A DNA stretch of 64,000 nt from Actinokineospora iranica (GTDB taxonomy: Bacteria; Actinomycetota; Actinomycetes; Mycobacteriales; Pseudonocardiaceae). The position numbers and the translations under genes are program-made. How positions within the stretch are numbered: position 1 is the stretch's first letter; every line of letters begins with the position of its first letter. A model generated the notes under the pieces. It did not search any database. It was not told where the DNA came from and saw only the letters and a program-made list of their open reading frames with translations. Below are positions 18,510-27,277 of this stretch, one piece after another. The stretch is taken from assembly GCF_900101685.1 (NCBI RefSeq), contig NZ_FMZZ01000001.1, forward strand, positions 372,001 through 436,000, given 5' to 3'.

Positions 18510-19180
18510 TCAGGCGAACGGCACCCAGGCGACCGGCCGCAGGGGGTCGAGGTCGGTCGCGAGCAGACCCGACGCGGACAGCGTCCACAGCGCCCCGCCC
18601 GCGACCAACGACCGGCGGATACCGCTGTCGGCTCCGGTTCGCCGCGGGTGCGTCAGCGTGCCCGCCTCGGTGATCGTGTCGCCGGTCAGCCGCAGCACCA
18701 GCGCGCCGCCTTGGCCCGGACCGCCGCGCGCGTCGACCGGCACCACGACCAGGCCGCGTTCGGCCCGGTACAGGAACGCGTGCGGGTCGAACTCGACCGC
18801 GGAAGACCCTCCCGGCGATGATAGCGCGCGATCGGACGCGCCTCGGCGCCGGTGGTGTCGAACAGCGACACCTGCGTGCCGGTGGCCCGGCCCTCATCGG
18901 TCGCCTCCTGCCCGACGCCGAGCAGCCGACCGTCGGCGACCGGATGCAGGTACGCCGAGTAGCCGGTGATCTTGAGCGCGCCGGTGACCCTCGGATTCGC
19001 CGCGTCGCTCAGGTCGACGGTGCAGAGCGGGTCCGTGCGGCGGAAGGTGACCACGTGGGCGGTGGGGCCGAGGAAGCGGACCGACTGGATGCGCTCCCCC
19101 ACACCGAGACCGCCGACCCCGCCGACCCGGACCAGCGCCGAGCCGCGCTGGGCGAGCACGCTGACCGCGCTCTCGGCGCG
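18510..19180 (-). pseudogene. Remnant of a secreted beta-propeller-domain protein (5' truncated, frameshifted)
   Basis: Two reading frames together encode the C-terminal third of an actinobacterial beta-propeller protein. From about 19180 one frame reads SVLAQRGSALVRVGGVGGL, then RIQSVRFLGPTAHVVTFRRT, TDPLCTVDLSDAANPRV and YSAYLHPVADGRLLGVGQE. Near 18805 the frame shifts (GGSSAVEFDPHAFLYRAERG in the next frame) and continues to FA-stop at 18510. Family members are usually more than 550 residues with a signal peptide. Here everything upstream is lost: the frame above 19180 has no homology. The gene is dead by both truncation and frameshift. Confidence 0.8.
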
Positions 19181-19296
19181 CCGATCACCGCTATCGCCAC
19201 GGCGACACCCGAACGGGGCCACCAGCGTAAGTCGCCGCTCATAACCGGATGGACGTAATGGCATGGCGGAGACGTTGCAGCTATGCTGATACAACG

Positions 19297-19381
19297 CTTT
19301 GTGTTGGAGTGTGTGCGGTCCGTGTCGATCTAGGTGAGTTTTCACACAAAGGCGCACGAACCCGCACATTCAGGCTACTCT
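19297..19381 (+). promoter_or_regulatory. Putative promoter/operator of the RES toxin-antitoxin operon
   Basis: CTTTGTGT (19297-19304) and ACACAAAG (19344-19351) form an 8-bp inverted repeat with 39 bp between arms, a possible antitoxin-binding site. TACTCT at 19376-19381 is a good -10 hexamer that ends 6 bases before the antitoxin ATG, predicting an almost leaderless transcript. No convincing -35 is seen. Confidence 0.45.
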
Positions 19382-19387
19382 AGGTGC

Positions 19388-19972
19388 ATGACAGTCGCCC
19401 TGGAGACCCTGCTCGCCAAAGCGGGCCTGAGAGTCAGCCCGGTCGAGTTCCTGGAGCTCGTGGAGGACGCCGCGCGTCGGCTCTCCCCCGCAACGCCCGA
19501 CCCGGCCGACTACTTCTCCACCGAGCAGCGCGACACCCTCTCCGACGTCGGCCTCGACCTGACCCCGCGCCGGGCGGACGAGGTCGACTCCCGCGCCCGC
19601 GCCGTGGCGGCCCAGGCCGTCCTGCGCGACTCGGCGCTGACCGTCTCCGCCGCCGCGCACGCCGTCGGCGTCGACACCAGCCGCATCCGGCACCGGCTCT
19701 CCGCGGGCAGGCTCGCGGGCTGGAAGGACCGCGGCGGCTGGCGGCTGCCCGCGTGGCAGTTCACCTCCGCCGGGGTGCTGCCCGGCCTGGAGGCCGTGCT
19801 GGCCGCTGTCCCCGACGACCAGCCGCCGCTGGTGGTGGCCGCGTTCATGACCACCCCGCAACCCGACCTGCGGATCAACGACCAGCCCGCCACACCACGG
19901 CAGTGGCTGCTCGCCGGGGGCGACCCGACCAAGGTCGCCACCCTGGCCTCGGTGCTCGGCACCCCCGCCTGA
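19388..19972 (+). CDS. Antitoxin of a RES/Xre-type toxin-antitoxin system
   Basis: The 194-residue protein starts at ATG 19388. Residues about 80-120 form a helix-turn-helix (LTVSAAAHAVGVDTSRIRHR, LSAGRLAGWKDRGGWRLPAWQF), and the C-terminal part (GLEAVLAAVPD, TPRQWLLAGGDPTKVATLAS) resembles the segment by which Xre/MbcA/ParS-type antitoxins cap the RES toxin. It is followed 28 bp later by the RES gene, the usual antitoxin-first order. It should neutralise the toxin and repress the operon. A GTG at 19334 extends the frame, but the -10 hexamer at 19376 favours the later start. Confidence 0.82.
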   Translation: MTVALETLLAKAGLRVSPVEFLELVEDAARRLSPATPDPADYFSTEQRDTLSDVGLDLTPRRADEVDSRARAVAAQAVLRDSALTVSAAAHAVGVDTSRIRHRLSAGRLAGWKDRGGWRLPAWQFTSAGVLPGLEAVLAAVPDDQPPLVVAAFMTTPQPDLRINDQPATPRQWLLAGGDPTKVATLASVLGTPA

Positions 19973-20000
19973 CCTATACCGACGACTGGACAACTCCCCG

Positions 20001-20654
20001 ATGGCACGGCTTCCCCAGCCGCCTGCTCCTGCTGTCCTCAAACCCCTCCTGCGCGTTGACGAGGACGTCCTCGCCGTGCACAGCGGCACCCACCTGGTAA
20101 GGGTCTTCGCGGCGGCGGGCGCGCACCGGCAGCGCTGGAACTCCTTCCGCTACACCGGCCCACTACCGCACGCCCGCTTCGACCCACACCCCCTCGGCCC
20201 GGACGGCGGGCCCGCGCCCGCACCCGGTCACGGCGCGCTGTATTTCGGGCTGACCGTGCGCACAAGCGTGGCGGAGGTGTTCCAGCAGACACTGGTCGTG
20301 GACCGGACGACGCGGCGGCCGCATCTGGTCGTGTTCCGGCCTCGGCGGACACTGAAGCTGCTTGACCTCACCGGACTGTGGCCGACGCGCGCGGGGGCCT
20401 CGCAGGAGATCAGCAGCGGGAACAAGATCATGACGCAGGCGTGGGCGCGGGCCATTCGCGCGGCATATCCTGATCTTGACGGGCTGTGGTACCGGTCGTC
20501 TATGGATGGCGGGGAGCCAGCGGTCTGCTTATGGGACCCGCCTGCGCGCACTGCTCTGCCTACTACGCCGGATGTGTTGCTGCCGTTGGATTATCCGGGG
20601 TTGGATCTGCCGTTGGCTCGGGTGTGTGAGGATCTGAACTACACGCTGCTGTGA
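20001..20654 (+). CDS. RES-domain toxin (probable NAD-degrading enzyme)
   Basis: The 217-residue protein carries a full RES domain: HLVRVFAAAGAHRQRWNSFR, ARFDPHPLG, GHGALYFGLTVRTSVAEVFQ, LKLLDLTGLWPTRAGASQEI and DLDGLWYRSSMDGGEPAVCL, which include the Arg, Tyr, Glu and Ser positions typical of the family. Characterised RES toxins (MbcT, ParT) degrade NAD or ADP-ribosylate a target and are related in fold to ADP-ribosyltransferases. It is the distal gene of the toxin-antitoxin operon. Dispersed repeat copy C begins directly after its stop. Confidence 0.9.
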   Translation: MARLPQPPAPAVLKPLLRVDEDVLAVHSGTHLVRVFAAAGAHRQRWNSFRYTGPLPHARFDPHPLGPDGGPAPAPGHGALYFGLTVRTSVAEVFQQTLVVDRTTRRPHLVVFRPRRTLKLLDLTGLWPTRAGASQEISSGNKIMTQAWARAIRAAYPDLDGLWYRSSMDGGEPAVCLWDPPARTALPTTPDVLLPLDYPGLDLPLARVCEDLNYTLL

Positions 20655-21015
20655 GTTGCCTGGCTGGCTAGCTGTGTTGGTTTGCTCGATGGGGCGGGTG
20701 TGCTGCTCCGCTCCCGTCGAACATCTGGCAGGGGCAGTGCGGCTGGCAGAAAGGCAAGCTTGCCACTCCAACAACCCACCGAGTACCTGGCGGCTCTGGC
20801 AGCTTGTGTGCGGTTGGTAGGTGGGTGAGTGCGCTGTCCCGCCCCGTCGAGCATCCCGCTCAAACGCGCACTCAAAGCCCGACTTTCGCCGCCCCACGAC
20901 CCCACACCAAAGCTTACCCGCCCTGGGGGACCGTCCCGAATCCATCCTATCGCCGCAGGTCAGCGCCGGGAAGAGGGGGAGCTTCGCCTGTGGACAACTT
21001 GGCGCATCGGGGGGT
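20655..21015 (+). repeat. Dispersed repeat copy C between convergent RES and S9 genes
   Basis: No gene is seen in these 361 bp. About 20655-20830 matches the repeat family at 4.3, 41.8 and 50.5 kb: TTTGCTCGATGGGGCGGGTG at 20681-20700, then several CTGGCAG/CTGGCGG units at irregular spacing. It is the most diverged of the four copies. The rest (20840-21000) shows no structure I can name. Confidence 0.6.
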
Positions 21016-23007
21016 TTACAGGTGGTGGGACCACCAGTCCAGGACGGCGTCGAAGCGTTGTTTGCGGTGTCGGGGGGTGCCGGAGCGGGTTAGTTCGTGG
21101 CCTTCGCCGGGGAAGAGGAGGAGTTGGGTGGGGGTGCCGTTGCGGTGGAGTTTGACGTACATGCGTTGGGCCTGTTCGACAGGGCAACGCCAGTCTTGTT
21201 CGGAGTGGGCTATGGCGAAGGGGATGCTGATGCGGTCGGCGTGGGTCAGGGGGCTCATGGCCGTGCGGGCGCCGGGGGTGGGGCCGCAGTAGGCGTCGGC
21301 GAACCACCAGCCTATGTCGGAGGTGCCCGCGAAGGACTCCCAGCAATTGACGGCGCGTTCGCTCCAGGCCGCGCGGAAGCGGTGGCCGTGGTGGGCGGCC
21401 AGCCAGCCGACCATCCAGCCGCCGTAGGAGCCGCCCATGACGCCGACGCGGGTCGGGTCGAGGTCGGGGCGTTCCAGGGTGGCGTCGAGGACCGACAGGA
21501 CGTCCGCCACGTCCACTGTGCCCAGTGCGCCGATGATGGCTTGGCCGTGGCGTTCGCCGTAGCCCGCTGAGCCGCGCGGGTTGGGGAGGACGACGGCGTA
21601 GCCCGCGGCGGCGTAGACCTGTGCCTCGTCGAAAAAACCCCAGCTGTAGTACCTGAACGGTCCACCGTGGACGACCAGGATGACCGGGTGTGGGCCGTCT
21701 CCTTCCGGGAGGACCAGCCAGCCGTGGGTGGCGTAGCCGTCCGGGGCGGAGGCCTTGATCTCGACCACGGGGCGCGGGCCCCTCGCGCGCAGTGGAGCAG
21801 AGAAGTCGGTGAGCCTGCGGGTGGTCTCGTCCTCGGCGAGGACGACCTCCCCTGCTGTGTCCCAAGTGGACACCGAACACACAACGCGGTCGCCGTCGGC
21901 GGCGAAACCCTTGACCACGGCCAGTTCTCCGGCCACCAGGGCCAATTCGGACAGAGTGGCGCCGTCCGCGCCTGACGCGACGCGGCGCAGTTCCACCGCG
22001 CCGCGGTTGCGGACGGCCACGAGCACGCCGGAGGCGGTGGCGACCGGCCTGCCCGCGTCCGGTTCGCAGTCCACGGTCTCGACGTCGGTGAGCCTGCGCG
22101 GTTCCCCGGGCGGGCCGTCGAGGGTCAGTGGCACCGTCCACAGCCCCACGTTGCGCGCCACGGCCGCGACGCCGTCGAAAGCCTCGCCGAGGAAGGCGAC
22201 CGTGTCGTCGGCGACCATGACGGGGTGCTCGACGGTGCCCGCGCTGCGCGCCACCAGAATCGGGGCGCCGCCGTCGGCGGGGATGGCGTAGAGGTCGGCG
22301 CGCAGGGTGTCCTCGGCGCCCCAGTCGCGCTTGGCGCCGACCAGGATGTGCTCGCCCGTCGGAGTCCAGGCCGGGTTCAGGGGCTCGCCGTGGCCCTCGG
22401 TCAGCCTGCGCGGGCGCGCGGCGGGGTCGGCGGTGTCCACGACGAATACGTGGGCGGGCCGGTCGGTCACGAAACCGATGTCGTCGTAGCGGTAGTCGAG
22501 CCGGGTGATGCGGCGCGGCGCCTCCTCGTCCGCGGACGGGGTGTCGCCGTCGGCCGCCGCGGTGCCGTAGCGGCCTGGTTCGGGGACCCGGGCGACGAAC
22601 GCGATGCGCCGCGAGTCCGGCGCCCACACTGGCGCGCCCGCGCCGAGCGGCAGCGCGGTCACCGGGCGGGCCTCCCCGCCGTCGACCGGCATCACGTGCA
22701 CCTGGGGCTTGCCCGCCGGGCCGTCGCTGCGCAGAAAGGCGACCTGGGTGCCGTCCGGGGAAATCGCGGGCGCGACGTCCCGGAAACCGCGGGTGAACTC
22801 CTTCGCCCCGCCGCCGTCGACGCCGACGCGGTGCAGACCGCCCCGGTAGGAGTTCGCGGCGAGGTCGGCGGCGGTGACGCCGACGAGCAGCAGATCGCCG
22901 TGCAGGGCGGGCGCACCCGGCGCCGCAGGCAGTTCGATGTCCTCAGGGCGCACGAAGACGACCGTACCGGAACATTCGGCGCCGTCAGGGGCGCTTGTTA
23001 TTCCCAT
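21016..23007 (-). CDS. S9-family prolyl oligopeptidase-like serine peptidase
   Basis: The 663-residue protein has an N-terminal beta-propeller (DVAPAISPDGTQVAFLRSD, GAPVWAPDSRRIAFVAR, LNPAWTPTGEHILVGAK) and a C-terminal peptidase: HGGPFRYYSWGF, GGSYGGWM with Ser near 525, SEQDWRCPVEQAQ for Asp and GEGHELTRSGTPRHR for His. No signal peptide is visible, so it is probably cytoplasmic and cleaves short peptides. ATG 23007 lies only 11 bp past the TerC terminator and has no ribosome site, so the true start or promoter may lie slightly downstream. Confidence 0.92.
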   Translation of the reverse strand: MGITSAPDGAECSGTVVFVRPEDIELPAAPGAPALHGDLLLVGVTAADLAANSYRGGLHRVGVDGGGAKEFTRGFRDVAPAISPDGTQVAFLRSDGPAGKPQVHVMPVDGGEARPVTALPLGAGAPVWAPDSRRIAFVARVPEPGRYGTAAADGDTPSADEEAPRRITRLDYRYDDIGFVTDRPAHVFVVDTADPAARPRRLTEGHGEPLNPAWTPTGEHILVGAKRDWGAEDTLRADLYAIPADGGAPILVARSAGTVEHPVMVADDTVAFLGEAFDGVAAVARNVGLWTVPLTLDGPPGEPRRLTDVETVDCEPDAGRPVATASGVLVAVRNRGAVELRRVASGADGATLSELALVAGELAVVKGFAADGDRVVCSVSTWDTAGEVVLAEDETTRRLTDFSAPLRARGPRPVVEIKASAPDGYATHGWLVLPEGDGPHPVILVVHGGPFRYYSWGFFDEAQVYAAAGYAVVLPNPRGSAGYGERHGQAIIGALGTVDVADVLSVLDATLERPDLDPTRVGVMGGSYGGWMVGWLAAHHGHRFRAAWSERAVNCWESFAGTSDIGWWFADAYCGPTPGARTAMSPLTHADRISIPFAIAHSEQDWRCPVEQAQRMYVKLHRNGTPTQLLLFPGEGHELTRSGTPRHRKQRFDAVLDWWSHHL

Positions 23008-23017
23008 TAGTCACAGA

Positions 23018-23047
23018 AAAGCGGGCGCCAGCGAGGGCGCCCGCTTT
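23018..23047 (-). terminator. Rho-independent terminator of the TerC gene
   Basis: A perfect 12-bp stem (AAAGCGGGCGCC at 23018-23029 and its complement at 23036-23047) with a 6-base loop is followed on the minus strand by a T-rich run. It lies 14 bp after the TerC stop. Confidence 0.9.
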
Positions 23048-23060
23048 CACCGTGACCGGG

Positions 23061-24122
23061 TCAGCGCTTGTTCTCGACCGGTTCCGCCGACTCCAGGACG
23101 TCGAGTTCCCCCGGCACCTCGTCGGCGCTCACGCCAGTGTCGCCGTTCCCGGTGGCGTCGACGCGCCGCGACTTGATCAGGCTCGCGACCGTGGTGACGA
23201 GCAGGACGCCCACGATGACCGACAGCGACAGCCCGATGCCGATGGTCGGCACGTGCAGCGGCTCACCGTCGTTGATGAACGGCAGCGTGTTGGTGTGCAG
23301 CGCTTCGAGGACCAGCTTGACGCCGATGAAGGCGAGGATGACCGCGAGGCCGACCGAGAGGTAGACCAGCTTCTTGAGCAGCCCGCCGAGCAGGAAGTAC
23401 AGCTGCCGCAGGCCCATCAGCGCGAACGCGTTGGCGGTGAAGACCAGGAAGGGCTCCTTGGTGAGCCCGAAGATCGCCGGGATCGAGTCGACGGCGAAGA
23501 GCAGGTCGGCGGTGCCGATGGCGATCATGACGATCAGCATCGGGGTGAAGTACCGCTTGCCGTCGATCCTCACGGCGGTCTTGGCGCCGTGGTAGGAGTC
23601 GGTCACCGGCAGCACCTTGCGGGCGAAGCGGGTGAGGCCGTTCTCCTCGTACTCCTCGTCTTCGCCGAGGCCCTGCCGGGAGAGCTTCCACGCGGTGTAG
23701 ATCAGGAAGATGCCGAACAGGTAGAACACCCAGCTGAACTTGGCGATGGCGACGGCGCCGACGGCGATGAAGATGCCGCGCATCACCAGGGCGAGCACGA
23801 TGCCGATCAGCAGCACCTTGTGCTGGTGGATCTTGGGCACCTGGAACGCCGACATGATGATCAGGAAGATGAACAGGTTGTCAACGGAAAGTGAATACTC
23901 GGTGATATAGCCTGCGAAGAACTCGCCCGCGTACTGGCCACCGGAGAACGCCCAGATCGCGCCGCCGAAGGCGATGGCGCAGGCGATGTAGAACGCCACC
24001 CAGCGGCCCGCTTCGCCAAGCGTGACCTCGTGCGGCTTGCGGTCCACGACGAGCAGGTCGATCGCGAGCAACGCGACCAGACCGCCCACCGTGGCAATCC
24101 AAACCCAGGCAGGGACAACCAT
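23061..24122 (-). CDS. TerC-family integral membrane protein (probable manganese exporter)
   Basis: The 353-residue polytopic protein has about eight hydrophobic segments. The conserved acidic membrane motifs are present: TEYSLSVDNLFIFLIIM and IGTADLLFAVDSIPAIFG, and KYRYF-type sequence is represented by DGKRYFTPML. The C-terminal 50 residues are polar. TerC (Alx/YceF-type) proteins export Mn2+ and help metallate exported proteins; older names link them to tellurite. It starts at ATG 24122 with ACCGGAGGT 8 bases upstream, and that site can be masked by the upstream riboswitch-like leader. Confidence 0.93.
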   Translation of the reverse strand: MVVPAWVWIATVGGLVALLAIDLLVVDRKPHEVTLGEAGRWVAFYIACAIAFGGAIWAFSGGQYAGEFFAGYITEYSLSVDNLFIFLIIMSAFQVPKIHQHKVLLIGIVLALVMRGIFIAVGAVAIAKFSWVFYLFGIFLIYTAWKLSRQGLGEDEEYEENGLTRFARKVLPVTDSYHGAKTAVRIDGKRYFTPMLIVMIAIGTADLLFAVDSIPAIFGLTKEPFLVFTANAFALMGLRQLYFLLGGLLKKLVYLSVGLAVILAFIGVKLVLEALHTNTLPFINDGEPLHVPTIGIGLSLSVIVGVLLVTTVASLIKSRRVDATGNGDTGVSADEVPGELDVLESAEPVENKR

Positions 24123-24130
24123 CGATCAAA

Positions 24131-24260
24131 CCTCCGGTGTACGGGCACGCGCCGACAACCGGAGGTCTCTTCCGCCGGATGCGATCCGGCCACCGGCACC
24201 GGGACCCGTGACAGGTCCGTGCTGACGACACCGGTGCGAAGGAATACTCCCCTCCGACAC
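24131..24260 (-). ncRNA. yybP-ykoY (Mn2+) riboswitch-like leader of the TerC gene
   Basis: Read on the minus strand, the leader has the yybP-ykoY hallmarks GGGGAGTA (about 24253-24246) and GTCGTCAGCACGGACC, which form the metal-binding loops, enclosed by a P1 stem CGGAGG (24256-24251) with CCTCCG. The 3' P1 strand, ACCTCCGGT (24166-24158), is also perfectly complementary to ACCGGAGGT (24138-24130), the ribosome site of terC. Metal binding would favour P1 and free the ribosome site; without metal the site is sequestered. This is the known logic of this riboswitch class in front of Mn exporters. Confidence 0.8.
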
Positions 24261-24278
24261 ATTCACTGCGTAGTGATG

Positions 24279-24302
24279 CTTACCTGTCATTCTTACCTGT
24301 CA
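24279..24302. repeat. Tandem 11-bp direct repeats upstream of the TerC leader
   Basis: CTTACCTGTCA occurs at 24279-24289 and 24292-24302, 13 bp apart. A related inverted pair (TTACCC and GGGTAA) lies at about 24332-24349. They fall between the divergent TerC leader and the hydrolase-ABC gene and may be regulator sites for either. Confidence 0.45.
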
Positions 24303-24424
24303 CAGCACAACACACCAGCGGGCACCTCCCTTACCCGGGTTGGGGTAAGTCACAGGCACGCGTGCGTGACGGCCCGCTCACCCGCTGGGAACACTCTCAG
24401 CAACGGTCGCATACCGTCGTCGAC

Positions 24425-27277
24425 GTGCCTAGGATCCCTCGCCTCCGCACGCGTCAAACCCTCACCGCACTGCTCGTCGTCGCCGTCGGCTCGGCCGGAC
24501 TTGTCTGGCTGAACACCGGCGACGACCCGCCACCGGTGAGCACCCGTGACGCGTTCGTCGACCTGCTCAGCGGCCCAGCCCGCGACGAGCCTGTGAAGAT
24601 CGACACCACCCTCTACCTTCCCGAGCGCACCCCCGCCCCGGCGGTGCTGGTCGCGCACGGGTTCGGTGGCAGCAAGGAGAGCGTCGAGTCCGACGCCCGC
24701 GAACTCGCCCAGCGCGGGTTCGTCGCGCTGGCCTGGTCCGCGCGCGGCTTCGGCCGCAGTGCGGGCCGGATCTCGCTGAACTCGCCCGACTACGAGGTAG
24801 CCGACGCCGCGGGCCTGGTCGACTGGCTGGCCAAGCAGCCCGAGGTCGTCCAAGACGGACCGAACGACCCCAAAGTAGGCGTGACCGGCGGCTCTTACGG
24901 CGGCGCGCTGTCGCTTCTGCTGGCGGGCACCGACAAGCGGGTCGACGCGCTGGCCCCGCTGATCACCTACAACGACCTCGGCCAGGCGCTGCTGCCGAAC
25001 TCGGCGGGCTCCCAGGCCCCGGGCGCGTCGCCCGCGGCCAACGCCTTCGGCGCGGACGGGGTGTTCAAGCGCTCCTGGGCGGGCATCTTCTTCGCCGCGG
25101 GCATGGGCGCGGCCGGGCTGGCGAACCCGACCACGGACGCCACCGAGCCGGGCACCCGGGAGAACGCCAACACCGGCGCGGTCGCGGGCGCCGCCCCCGC
25201 GGGCGTCCCGGGCGGCGGCAGGCCAGCCGAGACCGCCGACCCGTGCGGCCGGTTCACCGAGGCGGTCTGCCGGGCGTACGCGCAGGTGGCGACCACCGGC
25301 CGCGCCGACCAGCAGACGGTCGAACTGCTGCGCTCGGTGTCCCCGGTCTCGGTGACGGACAAGATCACCCAGCCGACGATGCTGGTGCAGGGCGAGCAGG
25401 ACACCCTCTTCGGCCTCGACCAGTCCGACGCCACCGCGCGGCAGATCAGCGCGGCGGGCGCCCCGGTCAAGGTCGTCTGGTACACCGGCGGGCACGACGG
25501 CGGCAGGCCGGGCCCGGAGTTGCGCGGGCAGATCGCCGACTGGTTCGACTTCCACCTGCGCGGCCAGGGCGAGGACCCCGGCACCGGGTTCGAGTACGCG
25601 GTGCGGGGCGCGCTGCGCGCCCAGGGCTCGCCGTCGGTGCGCACGGTCACCGCGGCCGCCTACCCCGGCCTGACGGGCGGGCAGGCGACCGAGCGGCGTC
25701 CGGTCGCGGTCACCGGCGACGAGCAGACCGTGGTCAACCCGCCGGGCGGGAACCCGGCCTCGATCAGCGGTATGCCGGGGCTCGGCGCGGTGATCAGCGG
25801 CTCGTCGCAGCTCGCCGGACGGGTCGCGATCGACCTGCCCGGCCAGTCTGCGCGGTTCGTCAGCGCGCCGATGACCGGGCAGCTGCTCATCGCGGGGGCC
25901 ACGACGGCGACGCTGCGGGTGTCCACTGTGGGCGGTGCGCCCGCGCCGGACGGCGTGGTGCTGTTCGCCAAGCTCTACGACCTCGGGCCGGACGGGGTGC
26001 GGACGCTGCCGGGGTCGGCGGTGTCGGCTTTCCGGGTGACCGGACTGCCCGCCGACGGCTCGCCCGCCGAGATCACGGTGTCGCTGCCGGGGATCGTGCG
26101 GCCGATCGAGGCCGACCACCGGATCGAGCTGGTCGTGTCCACGACCGACCAGTCCTACGCCACGCCCGCGCAACCGGCCACCTACCGGGTGTCGGTCGCG
26201 CCGGGCACCTCGCTCTCGGTCCCGGTCGTGCCGGGGACGCGGTCGAGCAGCGCGCCGCCCGCCGGTCCGCTGATCGGCATCGCGGTGGTGCTCGGGCTGT
26301 GCGCGCTCGCCGCGGTCTGGGGCTTCGTGCGGCGCAGGCGCGCCGACGACGTCGACCCCGATCTCGCCGACGTGCCGATGGTCATCGAGAACCTGTCCAA
26401 GTCGTACCCGGGCGGGCTCAAGGCGGTGGACTCGCTGTCGTTCCGGGTGGAGCGCGGCCAGGTCCTCGGCCTGCTCGGCCCCAACGGCGCGGGCAAGACC
26501 ACGACGCTGCGGATGCTGATGGGCCTGATCCAGCCGACCGAGGGCCACATCCGGGTCTTCGGGCACCGGATCCACTCCGGGGCGCCGGTGCTGTCGCGGA
26601 TCGGGTCGTTCGTGGAGGGCGCGGGTTTCCTGCCGCACCTGTCCGGCCGGGCGAACCTGGAGCTGTACTGGGCCGCCACCGGCCGCCCGCTCGAACGGGC
26701 GCACTTCACCGAGGCGCTGGAGATCGCCGGGCTGGGCGCGGCGGTGGACCGCAAGGTCCGCACCTACAGCCAGGGGATGCGCCAGCGGCTCGCGATCGCG
26801 CAGGCGATGCTCGGCTTCCCGGACCTGATGGTGCTCGACGAGCCGACCAACGGGCTCGACCCGCCGCAGATCCACCAGATGCGCGACGTGCTGCGCCGCT
26901 ACGCGTCCACCGGGCGCACGGTCGTGGTGTCCAGCCACCTGCTGGCCGAGGTCGAGCAGACCTGCGACAGCGTGGTGGTCATGCACCGCGGCAAGCTCGT
27001 CGCCTCGGGCGCGGTCGAGGACATCGTGGCCGGTGGCGGCGAGGCGACCTTCCGGGTGGACGACCCGGAGACCGCGGCCGAGGCGCTGCGCGGCGTGACG
27101 GGCGTGCACGGCGTGACCATCGAGGGCGACCTCGTGCACGCCAACCTGGACGGGACACCGCGCTCGACGGCGCTGACCGTGCTGGTGCGGGCCGGGGTCG
27201 CGGTCGAGCAGGCGGGGCCGCGGCGCCGCCTTGAGGACGCGTTCCTGCAGCTGGTCGGAGAGGAGGCCGCGCCGTGA
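24425..27277 (+). CDS. Exported alpha/beta hydrolase fused to an ABC-transporter ATPase
   Basis: The 950-residue protein has four parts. Residues 1-30 are a membrane signal (LTALLVVAVGSAGLVWL). About 50-600 is a CocE/X-Pro dipeptidyl peptidase-like hydrolase with VLVAHGFGGSKES, GVTGGSYGGALSLLLAG (Ser near 157), the acid region MLVQGEQDTLFG and YTGGHDGGRPG. About 614-636 is a transmembrane helix. About 652-950 is an ABC ATPase with GPNGAGKTT (685), YSQGMRQRL (780) and MVLDEPTNGLDP. The hydrolase would thus be outside and the ATPase inside. The permease gene overlaps its end by 4 bp. GTG 24425 is chosen with a CATACC hexamer 9 bases upstream and no ribosome site; GTG 24362 is an alternative. 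Confidence 0.88.
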   Translation: MPRIPRLRTRQTLTALLVVAVGSAGLVWLNTGDDPPPVSTRDAFVDLLSGPARDEPVKIDTTLYLPERTPAPAVLVAHGFGGSKESVESDARELAQRGFVALAWSARGFGRSAGRISLNSPDYEVADAAGLVDWLAKQPEVVQDGPNDPKVGVTGGSYGGALSLLLAGTDKRVDALAPLITYNDLGQALLPNSAGSQAPGASPAANAFGADGVFKRSWAGIFFAAGMGAAGLANPTTDATEPGTRENANTGAVAGAAPAGVPGGGRPAETADPCGRFTEAVCRAYAQVATTGRADQQTVELLRSVSPVSVTDKITQPTMLVQGEQDTLFGLDQSDATARQISAAGAPVKVVWYTGGHDGGRPGPELRGQIADWFDFHLRGQGEDPGTGFEYAVRGALRAQGSPSVRTVTAAAYPGLTGGQATERRPVAVTGDEQTVVNPPGGNPASISGMPGLGAVISGSSQLAGRVAIDLPGQSARFVSAPMTGQLLIAGATTATLRVSTVGGAPAPDGVVLFAKLYDLGPDGVRTLPGSAVSAFRVTGLPADGSPAEITVSLPGIVRPIEADHRIELVVSTTDQSYATPAQPATYRVSVAPGTSLSVPVVPGTRSSSAPPAGPLIGIAVVLGLCALAAVWGFVRRRRADDVDPDLADVPMVIENLSKSYPGGLKAVDSLSFRVERGQVLGLLGPNGAGKTTTLRMLMGLIQPTEGHIRVFGHRIHSGAPVLSRIGSFVEGAGFLPHLSGRANLELYWAATGRPLERAHFTEALEIAGLGAAVDRKVRTYSQGMRQRLAIAQAMLGFPDLMVLDEPTNGLDPPQIHQMRDVLRRYASTGRTVVVSSHLLAEVEQTCDSVVVMHRGKLVASGAVEDIVAGGGEATFRVDDPETAAEALRGVTGVHGVTIEGDLVHANLDGTPRSTALTVLVRAGVAVEQAGPRRRLEDAFLQLVGEEAAP

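Noticed and set aside
24279-24302. Possible CRISPR-like direct repeats
   Set aside because: Only two 11-bp copies with a 2-bp gap; no spacers and no cas genes.
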